From: Psychroflexus torquis ATCC 700755
GTDB lineage: Bacteria > Bacteroidota > Bacteroidia > Flavobacteriales > Flavobacteriaceae
Direction: 5' to 3'
NCBI RefSeq assembly: GCF_000153485.2
Contig: NC_018721.1
Coordinates: 1,674,001-1,738,000 of the forward strand
DNA length: 64,000 nt
In this document: positions 26,577 through 34,453 of the stretch, one piece after another
How positions within the stretch are numbered: the first letter of the stretch is position 1
How the letters are laid out: each line of letters starts with the position of its first letter
Notes under the pieces: model-generated
What the model was told of the DNA's origin: nothing
Databases searched by the model: none
The model's input: the letters and a program-made list of their open reading frames with translations, nothing else
Made by a program: the position numbers and the translations under genes

Positions 26577-26915
26577 TTGAGTTGGCAACAAGTTGCTGGT
26601 TTAGTTGAATACTTCGTCTTCTGTTTAGACGCGAACGGGTTCGCTAGTTTAGTTTGGGCAGCAAGCTGCCTGTTTAGTTGAAGACTGCGTCTTCTGTTTA
26701 GACGCGAACGGGTTCGCTAGTTTAATTGTGTATTCAATTATTTTATTCTTCAACCGCTAGCCTGTGGCTAATTTCTCAAAAAGGCAATATAAGACACTTA
26801 CTAAATTCATGAATCAGCAGCATAAGACACAAACTAAACTCCTAAACCAACAGCGAAGCTGTTAACCAAACAAGTAGCGTAAGCTACTGACTAAACAGTT
26901 TGCAGAAGCAAACCA
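26577..26915 (-). repeat. Hairpin array 3 (intercistronic)
   Basis: No gene. Stems GGCAAC/GTTGC (26584), GCGAAC/GTTCGC (26632 and 26704), GGCAGC/GCTGCC (26657) and GAAGAC/GTCTTC around TGC (26680) are separated by GTTTAG. The centre again contains CTAGCCTGTGGCTAA (26757). The second half has CTAAAC with AACAGC/GCTGTT (26849), GTAGC/GCTAC around GTAA (26873) and TTTGC/GCAAA (26899). It runs from the stop codon of the broken sugar transferase to the four-helix-bundle start. Confidence 0.9.
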
Positions 26916-27422
26916 CTAAACTTTAGTTCCAATAAAAGGCTTGGTCGTTGCTTGTCCTTTGGTATTGATACCTTCAGATTTTATAACTTTGAACACCGTG
27001 CTAAAAAGAATCTTTAGATCCAGAGCGAAGTTTTGGTGTTATACATACCAAACATCAAGATTAAATTTTTGTTCCCAAGAAATGGCGTTTCTACCATTGA
27101 TTTGTGCCCAGCCTGTAATTCCTGGTTTTACCAAATGCCTTTGCTTTTGAAAATCTGTATATAAGGGTAAATAATTCACCAATAATGGACGTGGCCCAAC
27201 TAAACTCATATCCCCTATGATGACATTTATCAATTGTGGAATTTCATCCAAAGACGTTTTCCGAATGAAACTTCCGATTCTAGTATTAATATTTTATTTG
27301 GAAATAAATTACCTTTAACATCTTTCATGGCCCTTAATTTAATCACTTTAAATAATCTATCGTTTTTTCCAATCCTAGAATCAAAACAAGGAGATCTATT
27401 AAAAAACCAACTAAATGTTTAA
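26916..27422 (-). pseudogene. Broken initiating sugar transferase (bacterial sugar transferase family)
   Basis: The pieces read RIGKNDRLFKVIKLRAMKD, then after a one-base shift [20 protein letters not shown] followed by [12 protein letters not shown]...[13 protein letters not shown], and after an in-frame TAA NFALDLKILFSTVFKVIK and GTKV. This is the C-terminal catalytic domain of a polyprenol-phosphate sugar-1-phosphate transferase (PglC/WcaJ type). It has one frameshift (near 27255), one nonsense codon (near 27038) and no N-terminal membrane helix: an IS1595-type element lies at 27431. A related intact gene at 31417-32013 presumably does the work now. Confidence 0.85.
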
Positions 27423-27430
27423 ATATTTTG

Positions 27431-28511
27431 GGCTCTAGTTTAGGTCTGCGTTGATATTAAGTTTTCATATCTAGATTCGATTTGATTATACCGTTTCAAT
27501 GTACCTAGAGCAATTGTTTCTTCCACAAAGGCGTTGGCTCTATCGCTTCTAGACTTTATATTTTCCTTTATTCGATACCAATTCATATATTGTTGTAGAT
27601 ATTTTGTTGATACTCCCCAAAAGGTATTTTCAATCCATTTTTTAACTCTATTGTGAGTAGAATTAACGTGTTGTATGTGATACTTTCCTTTTACTCTTTC
27701 TCCTTTTGATGCATTTACGATGTGGAACTCTGTTTCGCTATCTTTGGCAAACCCTTTATAACTGTGATGGGCATCGCTACACAATATGGTTATATCCTTT
27801 ATAACACGTTTACCGATAGCATTTTCTATATCTACTTTTCCTATTCGACCGAGTTTAGCCACGCTAAGGTCTAATGTTGATTTTCTATCCTGTGTTACAA
27901 TTACCGCAACTTGATCTTTACTTATACCTCTCTTTTTAGACTTACCGCCTCTTTTTCTTGATTCCCTATCTTTTACCTCCATACCTTTTTCTGATCTTAG
28001 GAAAAAGGTTTCGTCACTCTCTGTAATACCTGTAAAGTTGTCTTGGTCATCGTCATTTTTAGTATCGAATGAAGCTAATATCTTATGACGCCAATCAAAG
28101 GCTGTCTTTTTATTGATGCCTAATTCTGAACTTATTTTATCTAAACTTTTTTCTTGAACCATAAGACTTAAATAAGATGAAATCATATCCTTTCTTTGAA
28201 GTCCCGCCATCCAAGTGCCAGTATATTCAGTAAAGCTTCTATTGCAAGACTTGCACTTATAGCGCTGCGAGCCTTTGTCAACTCCAAAACGAACATATTT
28301 TTCATGTAAACAATGTGGGCATCCGCCCATTTTATTATCTAAAATATGGCGACGGGAAGCCCGCTCAACCAATTGATTATGCTCAAGTGAATCTGTAATA
28401 TCCTTTAACAGATTATCACGATCTAGAGTGGATAGTGATAGTATTTCCTCTTTTAGATTATCTATGTTCATAATCTAAATATACATATAATAGCTGTATT
28501 AAACTAGAGCC
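27431..28511 (-). mobile_element. IS1595-family element with zinc-ribbon transposase
   Basis: A 1081-bp element with 12-base inverted repeats GGCTCTAGTTTA (27431-27442) and its complement (28500-28511). The exact 8-base target duplication ATATTTTG lies at 27423-27430 and 28512-28519. It is not closely related to the other IS1595-type copies in the window. Confidence 0.93.
27440..28471 (-). CDS. IS1595-family transposase
   Basis: An intact 343-residue transposase. It has an N-terminal zinc ribbon (CPHCLHEKYVRFG, then YKCKSCNRSF), a helix-turn-helix (KISSELGINKKTAFDWRHK) and an ISXO2-like catalytic domain (ITESDETFFLRSEKG, ILCSDAHHSYKGF, HVNSTHNRVKKWIENTFWG). It belongs to the longer IS1595 subgroup. 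Downstream it ends nine bases from the element's left repeat. Confidence 0.9.
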   Translation of the reverse strand: MNIDNLKEEILSLSTLDRDNLLKDITDSLEHNQLVERASRRHILDNKMGGCPHCLHEKYVRFGVDKGSQRYKCKSCNRSFTEYTGTWMAGLQRKDMISSYLSLMVQEKSLDKISSELGINKKTAFDWRHKILASFDTKNDDDQDNFTGITESDETFFLRSEKGMEVKDRESRKRGGKSKKRGISKDQVAVIVTQDRKSTLDLSVAKLGRIGKVDIENAIGKRVIKDITILCSDAHHSYKGFAKDSETEFHIVNASKGERVKGKYHIQHVNSTHNRVKKWIENTFWGVSTKYLQQYMNWYRIKENIKSRSDRANAFVEETIALGTLKRYNQIESRYENLISTQT

Positions 28512-28659
28512 ATATTTTGTAATAAATAATCAAGTTTAATATTATTTATTATTGAATACGTGTTCGCTTTAAATCAAGTTGAAATAATTAGTGTAAGGTC
28601 GAAAACAGACACTAATTATATTATTGTTAAAAACTAAACAATATATTGTTTTTCGTATA

Positions 28660-29610
28660 TTATTGGAATTTGTATAATGCAGAACCCCAAGCCATACCTG
28701 AACCTACTGCAGCCAATAGTATATATTTAGCATCCTTCAAAAGGCCTTTTTGTAAAGCATCGTGATATGCAAGAGACACAGTAGCACCAGATGTATTTGC
28801 ATATTTATCCATGTTAGTGAATACTTTTTCAAAGGGTAAGCCTATATCTTTAGCTATCGATTTTAAAATACTAATACTAGGTTGATGAGGTATTAACAAA
28901 TCAATTTCATCAATAGAAAAATTATTTTTAACTAATAATTTATTTATAGCTTTTGGGACTGCAGTTGTAGCCCCTTGATAAATTCCTTTTCCATCCATGT
29001 GAAAATAAGATTTAGATTCAGAATTTTGTGGTTCTTTATTTTCTATAGTAAATATTTCTGCACCTCTACCATCAGAAAATAGATTAAAATCTATAAAACC
29101 TTTATTCTCCTCTGTTTGACTTAAAACTATAGCGCCAGCACCGTCACCAAAAAAAACTGAATCTCTTCTTTTCCAATCTGTAACTTTTGAAAAAGTGTCA
29201 GCACCAATTACTAAGACATTCTTATAAGTACCAGTTTTAATAAATTGATAAGCAACTGACAAAGCATATAAAGCACCTGTACAAACTGCCGAAATATCAA
29301 AAGCACCAGCATTAAAAGCTTTTATTTTATTTTGAACATAAGACGCACAAGATGGCGCTTGTTTGTCTGGAGTCGAAGTTGCTACTATAATTAATTCTAT
29401 ATCATCTGGTGTAAGACCCGCATTAGAAATTGCTTCAATACCAGCCATAGATGCTAAATCGCTTGTGGATTCATTTACTGTGATTCTCCTTTCTTTTATT
29501 CCTAAGTTATTAAATATCCAATTATCTGAGGAGCCTACTTTTTCAAAATATAAATTTGAAATAATTTTTTTTGGAACACACATCCCAGTACCATTTATAA
29601 ATACATTCAT
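28660..29610 (-). CDS. Second 3-oxoacyl-ACP synthase III family protein
   Basis: A 316-residue FabH-like ketosynthase starting MNVFINGTGMCVPKK at 29610; a longer frame to 29676 adds 22 unlikely residues. The catalytic residues are Cys110 (SAVCTGALY), His242 (PHQPS) and Asn272 (YANTSGA), with GDGAGA at 155-160. It differs clearly from the first ketosynthase (24296-25357), so the two probably catalyse successive or alternative condensations on the dedicated ACP. It lies in the same operon, now separated from that trio by an IS, the broken sugar transferase, hairpin arrays and the four-helix-bundle gene. Confidence 0.88.
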   Translation of the reverse strand: MNVFINGTGMCVPKKIISNLYFEKVGSSDNWIFNNLGIKERRITVNESTSDLASMAGIEAISNAGLTPDDIELIIVATSTPDKQAPSCASYVQNKIKAFNAGAFDISAVCTGALYALSVAYQFIKTGTYKNVLVIGADTFSKVTDWKRRDSVFFGDGAGAIVLSQTEENKGFIDFNLFSDGRGAEIFTIENKEPQNSESKSYFHMDGKGIYQGATTAVPKAINKLLVKNNFSIDEIDLLIPHQPSISILKSIAKDIGLPFEKVFTNMDKYANTSGATVSLAYHDALQKGLLKDAKYILLAAVGSGMAWGSALYKFQ

Positions 29611-29785
29611 ATGTAAATTTTGAAACAATTTTATAACATATATTTGATCTAAACAAGAATATGTAATAAAAATCAAACTAAAAAACTTTGTTTTTATTAC
29701 ATCAAAAATAACTTACTTACGAATGAGAAGTCAACATGTAGATTAAATTTTACTACTTTTTTAAGAGTAATTAACTATTGAATAA

Positions 29786-30454
29786 TTAACTTTTGATTGT
29801 TCTAATTGTCATAAAGGCTTCAGCTCTATTAAAACCGACTGTTGAACCTCTGAACTTGGCTAGTGACTCTATAGTTTCCAAAGATCTTGTACTTGGAAAA
29901 TCTCTTATCTGACTTTTGAAACATTGCATCGCTTCAAATTTATAAGACATCGTTTCAGAAATGTTTACGAAATGATTTGGAATAAAAGCATCATCACTAA
30001 ATGGTGCTGCCCACTCTGTTTCGGAAAGGGTTTCATATGCATAAATAGCTTTTACCGTAAAATTTCCAACTGGTCTAGCCGCTACTAAAGAAGCCTCAAA
30101 TACTTTTCTATGATCATTGTGTATATCTCCTCTGTGTGGGATAAATAAGTCTGTTATTTTCCATTTTGAAATGTACTCTGAAATAGCTTTAGAAATTTCT
30201 GCATTGCTAGTCATATCTAGTTCAGGTGCATGAAAATCTAAAAAAACAGTTTGCCTAACACCTAGAATTTTATGTGCCTCTAAGGCTTCATTACGAACAT
30301 TTTGTATTTTTTCGTCAGAATAATACTTTGGTGTGCCTCTTGTTATTACCAAAACATAAACTTCATGGCCTTCTTTACTAAATTTTTTAATAACTCCGCC
30401 AGCACCCAACACTTCGTCATCTGGATGAGGTGCAATAATTAACTTTTTTTTCAT
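29786..30454 (-). CDS. PIG-L family LmbE-like deacetylase
   Basis: A 222-residue zinc-dependent deacetylase. The N-terminal motif APHPDDE (residues 8-14) provides the metal ligands and catalytic Asp, and HRGDIHNDH near residue 107 gives the third ligand. PIG-L proteins remove N-acetyl groups from GlcNAc-type sugars in glycolipids or glycans. Next to a GNAT enzyme, two ketosynthases and an ACP, the likely sequence is removal of N-acetyl followed by transfer of another acyl group to the free amine; that link is inference. Ten bases separate it from the GNAT gene. Confidence 0.87.
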   Translation of the reverse strand: MKKKLIIAPHPDDEVLGAGGVIKKFSKEGHEVYVLVITRGTPKYYSDEKIQNVRNEALEAHKILGVRQTVFLDFHAPELDMTSNAEISKAISEYISKWKITDLFIPHRGDIHNDHRKVFEASLVAARPVGNFTVKAIYAYETLSETEWAAPFSDDAFIPNHFVNISETMSYKFEAMQCFKSQIRDFPSTRSLETIESLAKFRGSTVGFNRAEAFMTIRTIKS

Positions 30455-30463
30455 TTTTTTTGT

Positions 30464-31414
30464 TTAAAATACATCTGAATCACTCATTGATATGTACCAA
30501 TTTTTATAATTAGTAAATAGTTCTGGCATAGAATGATGTATTCTAGCTGCTAAATATGTTTGAGGTAAAACAGGAACAAATCCCTGTCTTTCTAAAAGTA
30601 AATGATTTGGATCAAATAAATTTGTCCACATAGATACCCTATCAAATTCGAGTTTTGATTCCTTAATAATAAAATCAATATAATCGTGTATTTCTTCATA
30701 ATTATCCATGTAGCAATCCACTATATTTAAATCGTATTTATTGTTATTCCCTGTTGGATAAAATTTAGTTATAATCACTGCTTTTCCGGAGTCAGATTCA
30801 AACTCATAACACCAATATTTCGTAGTTGGTTTATCTGTAAATCGCCAATTTAAGTATGCTACATCTTTTTTTACATAAACACTAGCGAATGAAGTAATCT
30901 TTTCATTTATAAAGTTCGCGTGAGGTTCATCAAATTTATCAATTATTTTTACTTTAAATTTAACATCTTTTTTTTGAATTTTTTTTATGTCTAAACCTAA
31001 GGTGTGTAAAACAGATAAATTGGACCACTTTAAACTTTTTACAAAGCCGTAATGGGAATTGTTATTTGGAAAACCCCATACAGCTTTACAATTCAAATTG
31101 TTTTCTAATTCATCATATAGCGATGTTGATAATTGTTTAAAAATACCTCTACCTCCATATTCTGGATGGGTCATGGTAGATAGTGAATGAGTTGTTAATA
31201 CATCTTCGCCGTCAACTTTCATAATGATTGGAGATACAGCATATTGGCCGATTAATTCATCTCCATCCCACATCAATTTAATCAAATGTTTACCTGCTGG
31301 GTTATACCTAAAGCGCCACATCCAATTTTCAATACTGAATTTTTGTTTAAATACTAATTCGAATAACTCTAGTATTTTGACTTCATCTCCTTCAACATAA
31401 TTTCTGATTTCCAT
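30464..31414 (-). CDS. GNAT-family acyltransferase
   Basis: A 316-residue protein with a GNAT N-acyltransferase domain in the first half: the CoA/pantetheine-binding motif THPEYGGRGIFKQLST near residues 88-103 fits the (Q/R)xxGxG/A consensus. The second half looks like a degenerate second GNAT domain (YLNWRFTDKPTTKYWCYEFE near residue 185). GNAT enzymes move acyl groups from CoA or ACP to amines. It is placed between a sugar transferase (2 bases away) and a PIG-L deacetylase, so N-acylation of an amino sugar is plausible; the acyl donor may be the locus ACP. Confidence 0.8.
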   Translation of the reverse strand: MEIRNYVEGDEVKILELFELVFKQKFSIENWMWRFRYNPAGKHLIKLMWDGDELIGQYAVSPIIMKVDGEDVLTTHSLSTMTHPEYGGRGIFKQLSTSLYDELENNLNCKAVWGFPNNNSHYGFVKSLKWSNLSVLHTLGLDIKKIQKKDVKFKVKIIDKFDEPHANFINEKITSFASVYVKKDVAYLNWRFTDKPTTKYWCYEFESDSGKAVIITKFYPTGNNNKYDLNIVDCYMDNYEEIHDYIDFIIKESKLEFDRVSMWTNLFDPNHLLLERQGFVPVLPQTYLAARIHHSMPELFTNYKNWYISMSDSDVF

Positions 31415-31416
31415 AT

Positions 31417-32013
31417 TTATAATTTTGGCTTGTTAATAAATTTATCTTCACCTTGAAATATGATTAAAAATGTTTTTAGAAAAATCTTTAAATCTAATAG
31501 AAAGTTTAAATTCTCTACATAGTATTTGTCATACCACCATTTTTCTTTCCAACTCAAATAAATACTCCCGTTAACACCAGCAATACTGCTTAAACCTGGC
31601 CTAACTTTAAACCTATAATCATCTAAATTATACTTTTCTAATACATTTGGAAGACATGGTCGAGGCCCTATGATAGCCATATCCCCTAAAAATATATTAA
31701 TAACTTGAGGCATCTCATCTATTTTAAATCTACGTAAATAATAACCAACGCCTGTAATTTCTGCATCATTCTTATACACCTGTTCAATTTTTCTTTTCTT
31801 ATGTGACATTGTTCTTAATTTATAAACATTGAAAGGTATCTTGTTTTTGCCTAGTCTTTCTTGCATAAAGAAAATAGATCCTTTAGAATCAATTTTAATT
31901 AATATTGAAACGATTATAAAAGGAATAAATAATATTAGGATCATGAAAAATGAAAAAAGCCAATCAAATAATCTTTTAAAATATAATTCGTACATATAAT
32001 GATTTGTTAACAT
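31417..32013 (-). CDS. Initiating sugar transferase (PglC-type)
   Basis: A 198-residue monotopic phosphoglycosyl transferase that moves a sugar-1-phosphate from a nucleotide sugar to undecaprenyl phosphate, the first membrane step of glycan assembly. It has one N-terminal re-entrant hydrophobic helix (residues 15-42), then QERLGKNKIPFNVYKLRTM, the catalytic Asp-Glu pair in RRFKIDEMPQ and IGPRPCLP near residue 115. The small size is that of PglC-type enzymes. With an ABC flippase and pglD-type gene in the same locus, the layout recalls Pgl-type glycosylation systems. Confidence 0.9.
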   Translation of the reverse strand: MLTNHYMYELYFKRLFDWLFSFFMILILFIPFIIVSILIKIDSKGSIFFMQERLGKNKIPFNVYKLRTMSHKKRKIEQVYKNDAEITGVGYYLRRFKIDEMPQVINIFLGDMAIIGPRPCLPNVLEKYNLDDYRFKVRPGLSSIAGVNGSIYLSWKEKWWYDKYYVENLNFLLDLKIFLKTFLIIFQGEDKFINKPKL

Positions 32014-32170
32014 TATTTATATTAAATAATATTAGTTCTTGTGGCAATTTTATAAAATTAAAGACCGGACTAACTTAAACCATTTGTTTTATTTAGAATA
32101 CATCAGGCTTATTTTTTCGGTTTTAATTGCGAGCATCAAAAGTAAAGCGATGAAGTCAAATCAAGATTTA

Positions 32171-33238
32171 TTAAAGAAAAGATTTTGCATTTTCTTTAGT
32201 AAAGCTAAACGATGCCTTTTTTGCATTTTCTGCATAATCATTATACTTTTTTTGATTTATACTTAATTCAATTAAAAAGTCTTTAATCAATAATAAATCT
32301 CTAGACTTGAAAGATTTTCCGCACGCTCGGGTATCAATTAATTTTGCTAAAGCAGATTCTTCTGAACAAATTGCAAGAATAGGTTTCCCAACGGAAAGTA
32401 AATTATAAGTTTTACTCGGTATGCTGAGATGCGATGCATAATCCTCTAGGGTTACCACATTTACATCGCCTGCTTGCATATTGTGAGGTAATAATTCTAT
32501 CGGTTGCCATGGAAGTAGTGTAATATTTGAGATATTTTTTTCTGCAATTAAAGATTTAATTAATTCAAATTTATGCCCCCCCCCAATAATGATAAAGTAG
32601 AAATTTTCTTCAATGCAGACTTCTGCTAATGCCACAATTAATTCTACTGGATGGGTTTTACCTAAGTTTCCGGAATAAGTGACTACAAATTTGGATTTAT
32701 CGATTTGTAGCTTATCAATAATTAAATTTTCATCTTTATTAATAATTTTAAAGAAGTCATTGTTGGTCCATATCGGTACTATTTTAATGTCTTTATCTGT
32801 ATAGTTTCGGACTTGTTCGGCAAGTTCAGGTGTAAGAGTATAAATATTTTGAGCATTCTTAAACATTTTTTTTGAGAGACTTTCGGCTCGTTCAACAATC
32901 CAACTTTTCTTTTTAACATATGAAAAATTGACCAAAGCATCTAAAATTAAATCATAGACAAGTACGTCATAATTCAGTTTTAACATATAAGGAACAAAGG
33001 GCGCAAAAGGTGGATTAGTAATCGCAATAACCCTTGCTGCTCTATATTTAAAAAGCAACAAACAAAACATTTGTAGAGAAGCTAGCACCCATGTATAAAT
33101 TCTACGTACAGGTGTTTTTTTATCATATTTAACTATTTTATGCCAAACATAATCTTCTGATAGTTTTGTTTCTCTCTCTACGATTGTTCCTGCAATAATA
33201 ACACACTTTTTGTATTTTTTAGACAGCGCATCTAGCAT
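32171..33238 (-). CDS. Glycosyltransferase family 4 (GT-B)
   Basis: A 355-residue cytoplasmic glycosyltransferase. The C-terminal donor-binding half is clear: FVVTYSGNLGKTHPVELIV near residue 180, FIIIGGGHKFE, LLPWQP and the SIPSKTYNLLSVGKPILA loop near residue 280 that corresponds to the E-X7-E region of WbuB-like enzymes. The frame starts MLDALSKKY, lacking the usual first beta strand and glycine-rich loop. Upstream in another frame lies DTVVILDQHLAIFN, so the true N-terminus may have been separated by a frameshift. It starts just after the epimerase stop. Confidence 0.82.
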   Translation of the reverse strand: MLDALSKKYKKCVIIAGTIVERETKLSEDYVWHKIVKYDKKTPVRRIYTWVLASLQMFCLLLFKYRAARVIAITNPPFAPFVPYMLKLNYDVLVYDLILDALVNFSYVKKKSWIVERAESLSKKMFKNAQNIYTLTPELAEQVRNYTDKDIKIVPIWTNNDFFKIINKDENLIIDKLQIDKSKFVVTYSGNLGKTHPVELIVALAEVCIEENFYFIIIGGGHKFELIKSLIAEKNISNITLLPWQPIELLPHNMQAGDVNVVTLEDYASHLSIPSKTYNLLSVGKPILAICSEESALAKLIDTRACGKSFKSRDLLLIKDFLIELSINQKKYNDYAENAKKASFSFTKENAKSFL

Positions 33239-33240
33239 AT

Positions 33241-34320
33241 CTATTGAAGATAGCCAGATGCTGATCTAAAATTACAACAGTATCGTCTTTGCCATTTATT
33301 TGTTTGAAGTTTTACCTGTTCGTCAATCCATTCAAAAGTAGTCTTCATGCCTTCAATTAAGGTAAGATTTGCTTCCCAACCCATTTTTTCCTTGAAAAGT
33401 TTGTTGTCACTATTACGCCCTTTCACACCAACAGGACAAGAGAAACCATATTTTTCTATGAATTCTTCACCTTCAAGATTATCAATTGAAATATTTTTAC
33501 CTGATAATTTAATAGCCATTTCTGCCAATTGATTAATCGTAACCATCTCTTCCGAGCCAATATTTACAGGCCCATTGAAGTGGTCTTGTCTCATAAATCT
33601 CAGAACAGCTTCAACGCACTCATCAACATGTAAAAATGATCTTGTTTGTTTTCCATCACCCCAAACTTCAATTGAACTACCATCGGCTGTTTCTGCAGCC
33701 TTACGACACATGGCAGCTGGTGCTTTTTCTTTACCTCCAATCCAGGTTCCCATTGGGCCAAAAATATTATGAAATCTTGCTACTCTCACGCTTAATTTAT
33801 AGTTCCTGCTAAAAGCTAAGAATAAACGCTCTGAAAAAAGTTTTTCCCAACCGTATTCAGAATCAGGGTTGGCAGGATAGGCCGAACTTTCTTCACAGTT
33901 TGGATTATCTGCATCCAATTGGTTGTGTTCTGGATACATACAAGCAGAAGATGAGTAAAAGACCCTTCCAATTTTATTTTTAACACATTCATGGGCAACA
34001 TTTAGATTGATTAATGCTGAATTATGCATCACATTGGCATCATTCTCACCCGTAAAAATATAAAGTGCTCCACCCATATCAGCAGCTAGCTGGTACACCT
34101 CATCATAGGACACATTTTGTTTGTTTTCAAAAGCTTTTTCAACTATGCGAGGGTCTCTTAAATCCCCTTCCATATATTCATCACAAATCAATTGGTGATC
34201 CCAAAACTCATGATTTGGCTTTATATCGACTATTTTAACATAGAACCCTTCTTTTTTTAATCTCTTCGCTAAATGGCCACCAATAAAACCGCCACCTCCT
34301 AGAACTAGTGCATTTTTCAT
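33241..34320 (-). CDS. GDP-mannose 3,5-epimerase-like SDR protein
   Basis: A 359-residue extended SDR epimerase: LGGGGFIGGHL (residues 7-17) binds NAD, and YGWEK supplies Tyr156 and Lys160. The stretches SSSACMYPE, RVARFHNIFGPMGTW and GGKEKAPAAMCRKAA correspond to conserved blocks of plant GDP-mannose 3,5-epimerase, which makes GDP-L-galactose and GDP-L-gulose. manC, encoding the GDP-mannose enzyme, is close upstream, which supports this assignment. The last 20 or so residues (NKWQRRYCCNFRSASGYLQ) look non-homologous and may come from a frame change near 33300. Confidence 0.82.
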   Translation of the reverse strand: MKNALVLGGGGFIGGHLAKRLKKEGFYVKIVDIKPNHEFWDHQLICDEYMEGDLRDPRIVEKAFENKQNVSYDEVYQLAADMGGALYIFTGENDANVMHNSALINLNVAHECVKNKIGRVFYSSSACMYPEHNQLDADNPNCEESSAYPANPDSEYGWEKLFSERLFLAFSRNYKLSVRVARFHNIFGPMGTWIGGKEKAPAAMCRKAAETADGSSIEVWGDGKQTRSFLHVDECVEAVLRFMRQDHFNGPVNIGSEEMVTINQLAEMAIKLSGKNISIDNLEGEEFIEKYGFSCPVGVKGRNSDNKLFKEKMGWEANLTLIEGMKTTFEWIDEQVKLQTNKWQRRYCCNFRSASGYLQ

Positions 34321-34453
34321 AAAATTTCAATTATATAATTATTTGATTATGTATCTCTTATTTAATTTGTAATTCAAACAAAGGTCTAAACCTTATTATA
34401 ACATTTTGTCAAAATTAACATTTTACAGTATAAAAATTCAGCTTTTACAATTT

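Noticed and set aside
22905-26915. Hairpin arrays as a CRISPR array
   Set aside because: There is no constant repeat with unique spacers of even length, and no cas genes; the recurring word is only six or seven bases, and the sequences between are palindromes.
22905-26915. Hairpin arrays as integron cassettes (attC sites)
   Set aside because: No integron integrase and no cassette genes between the hairpins; the arrays lie between operon genes in the same transcription unit.
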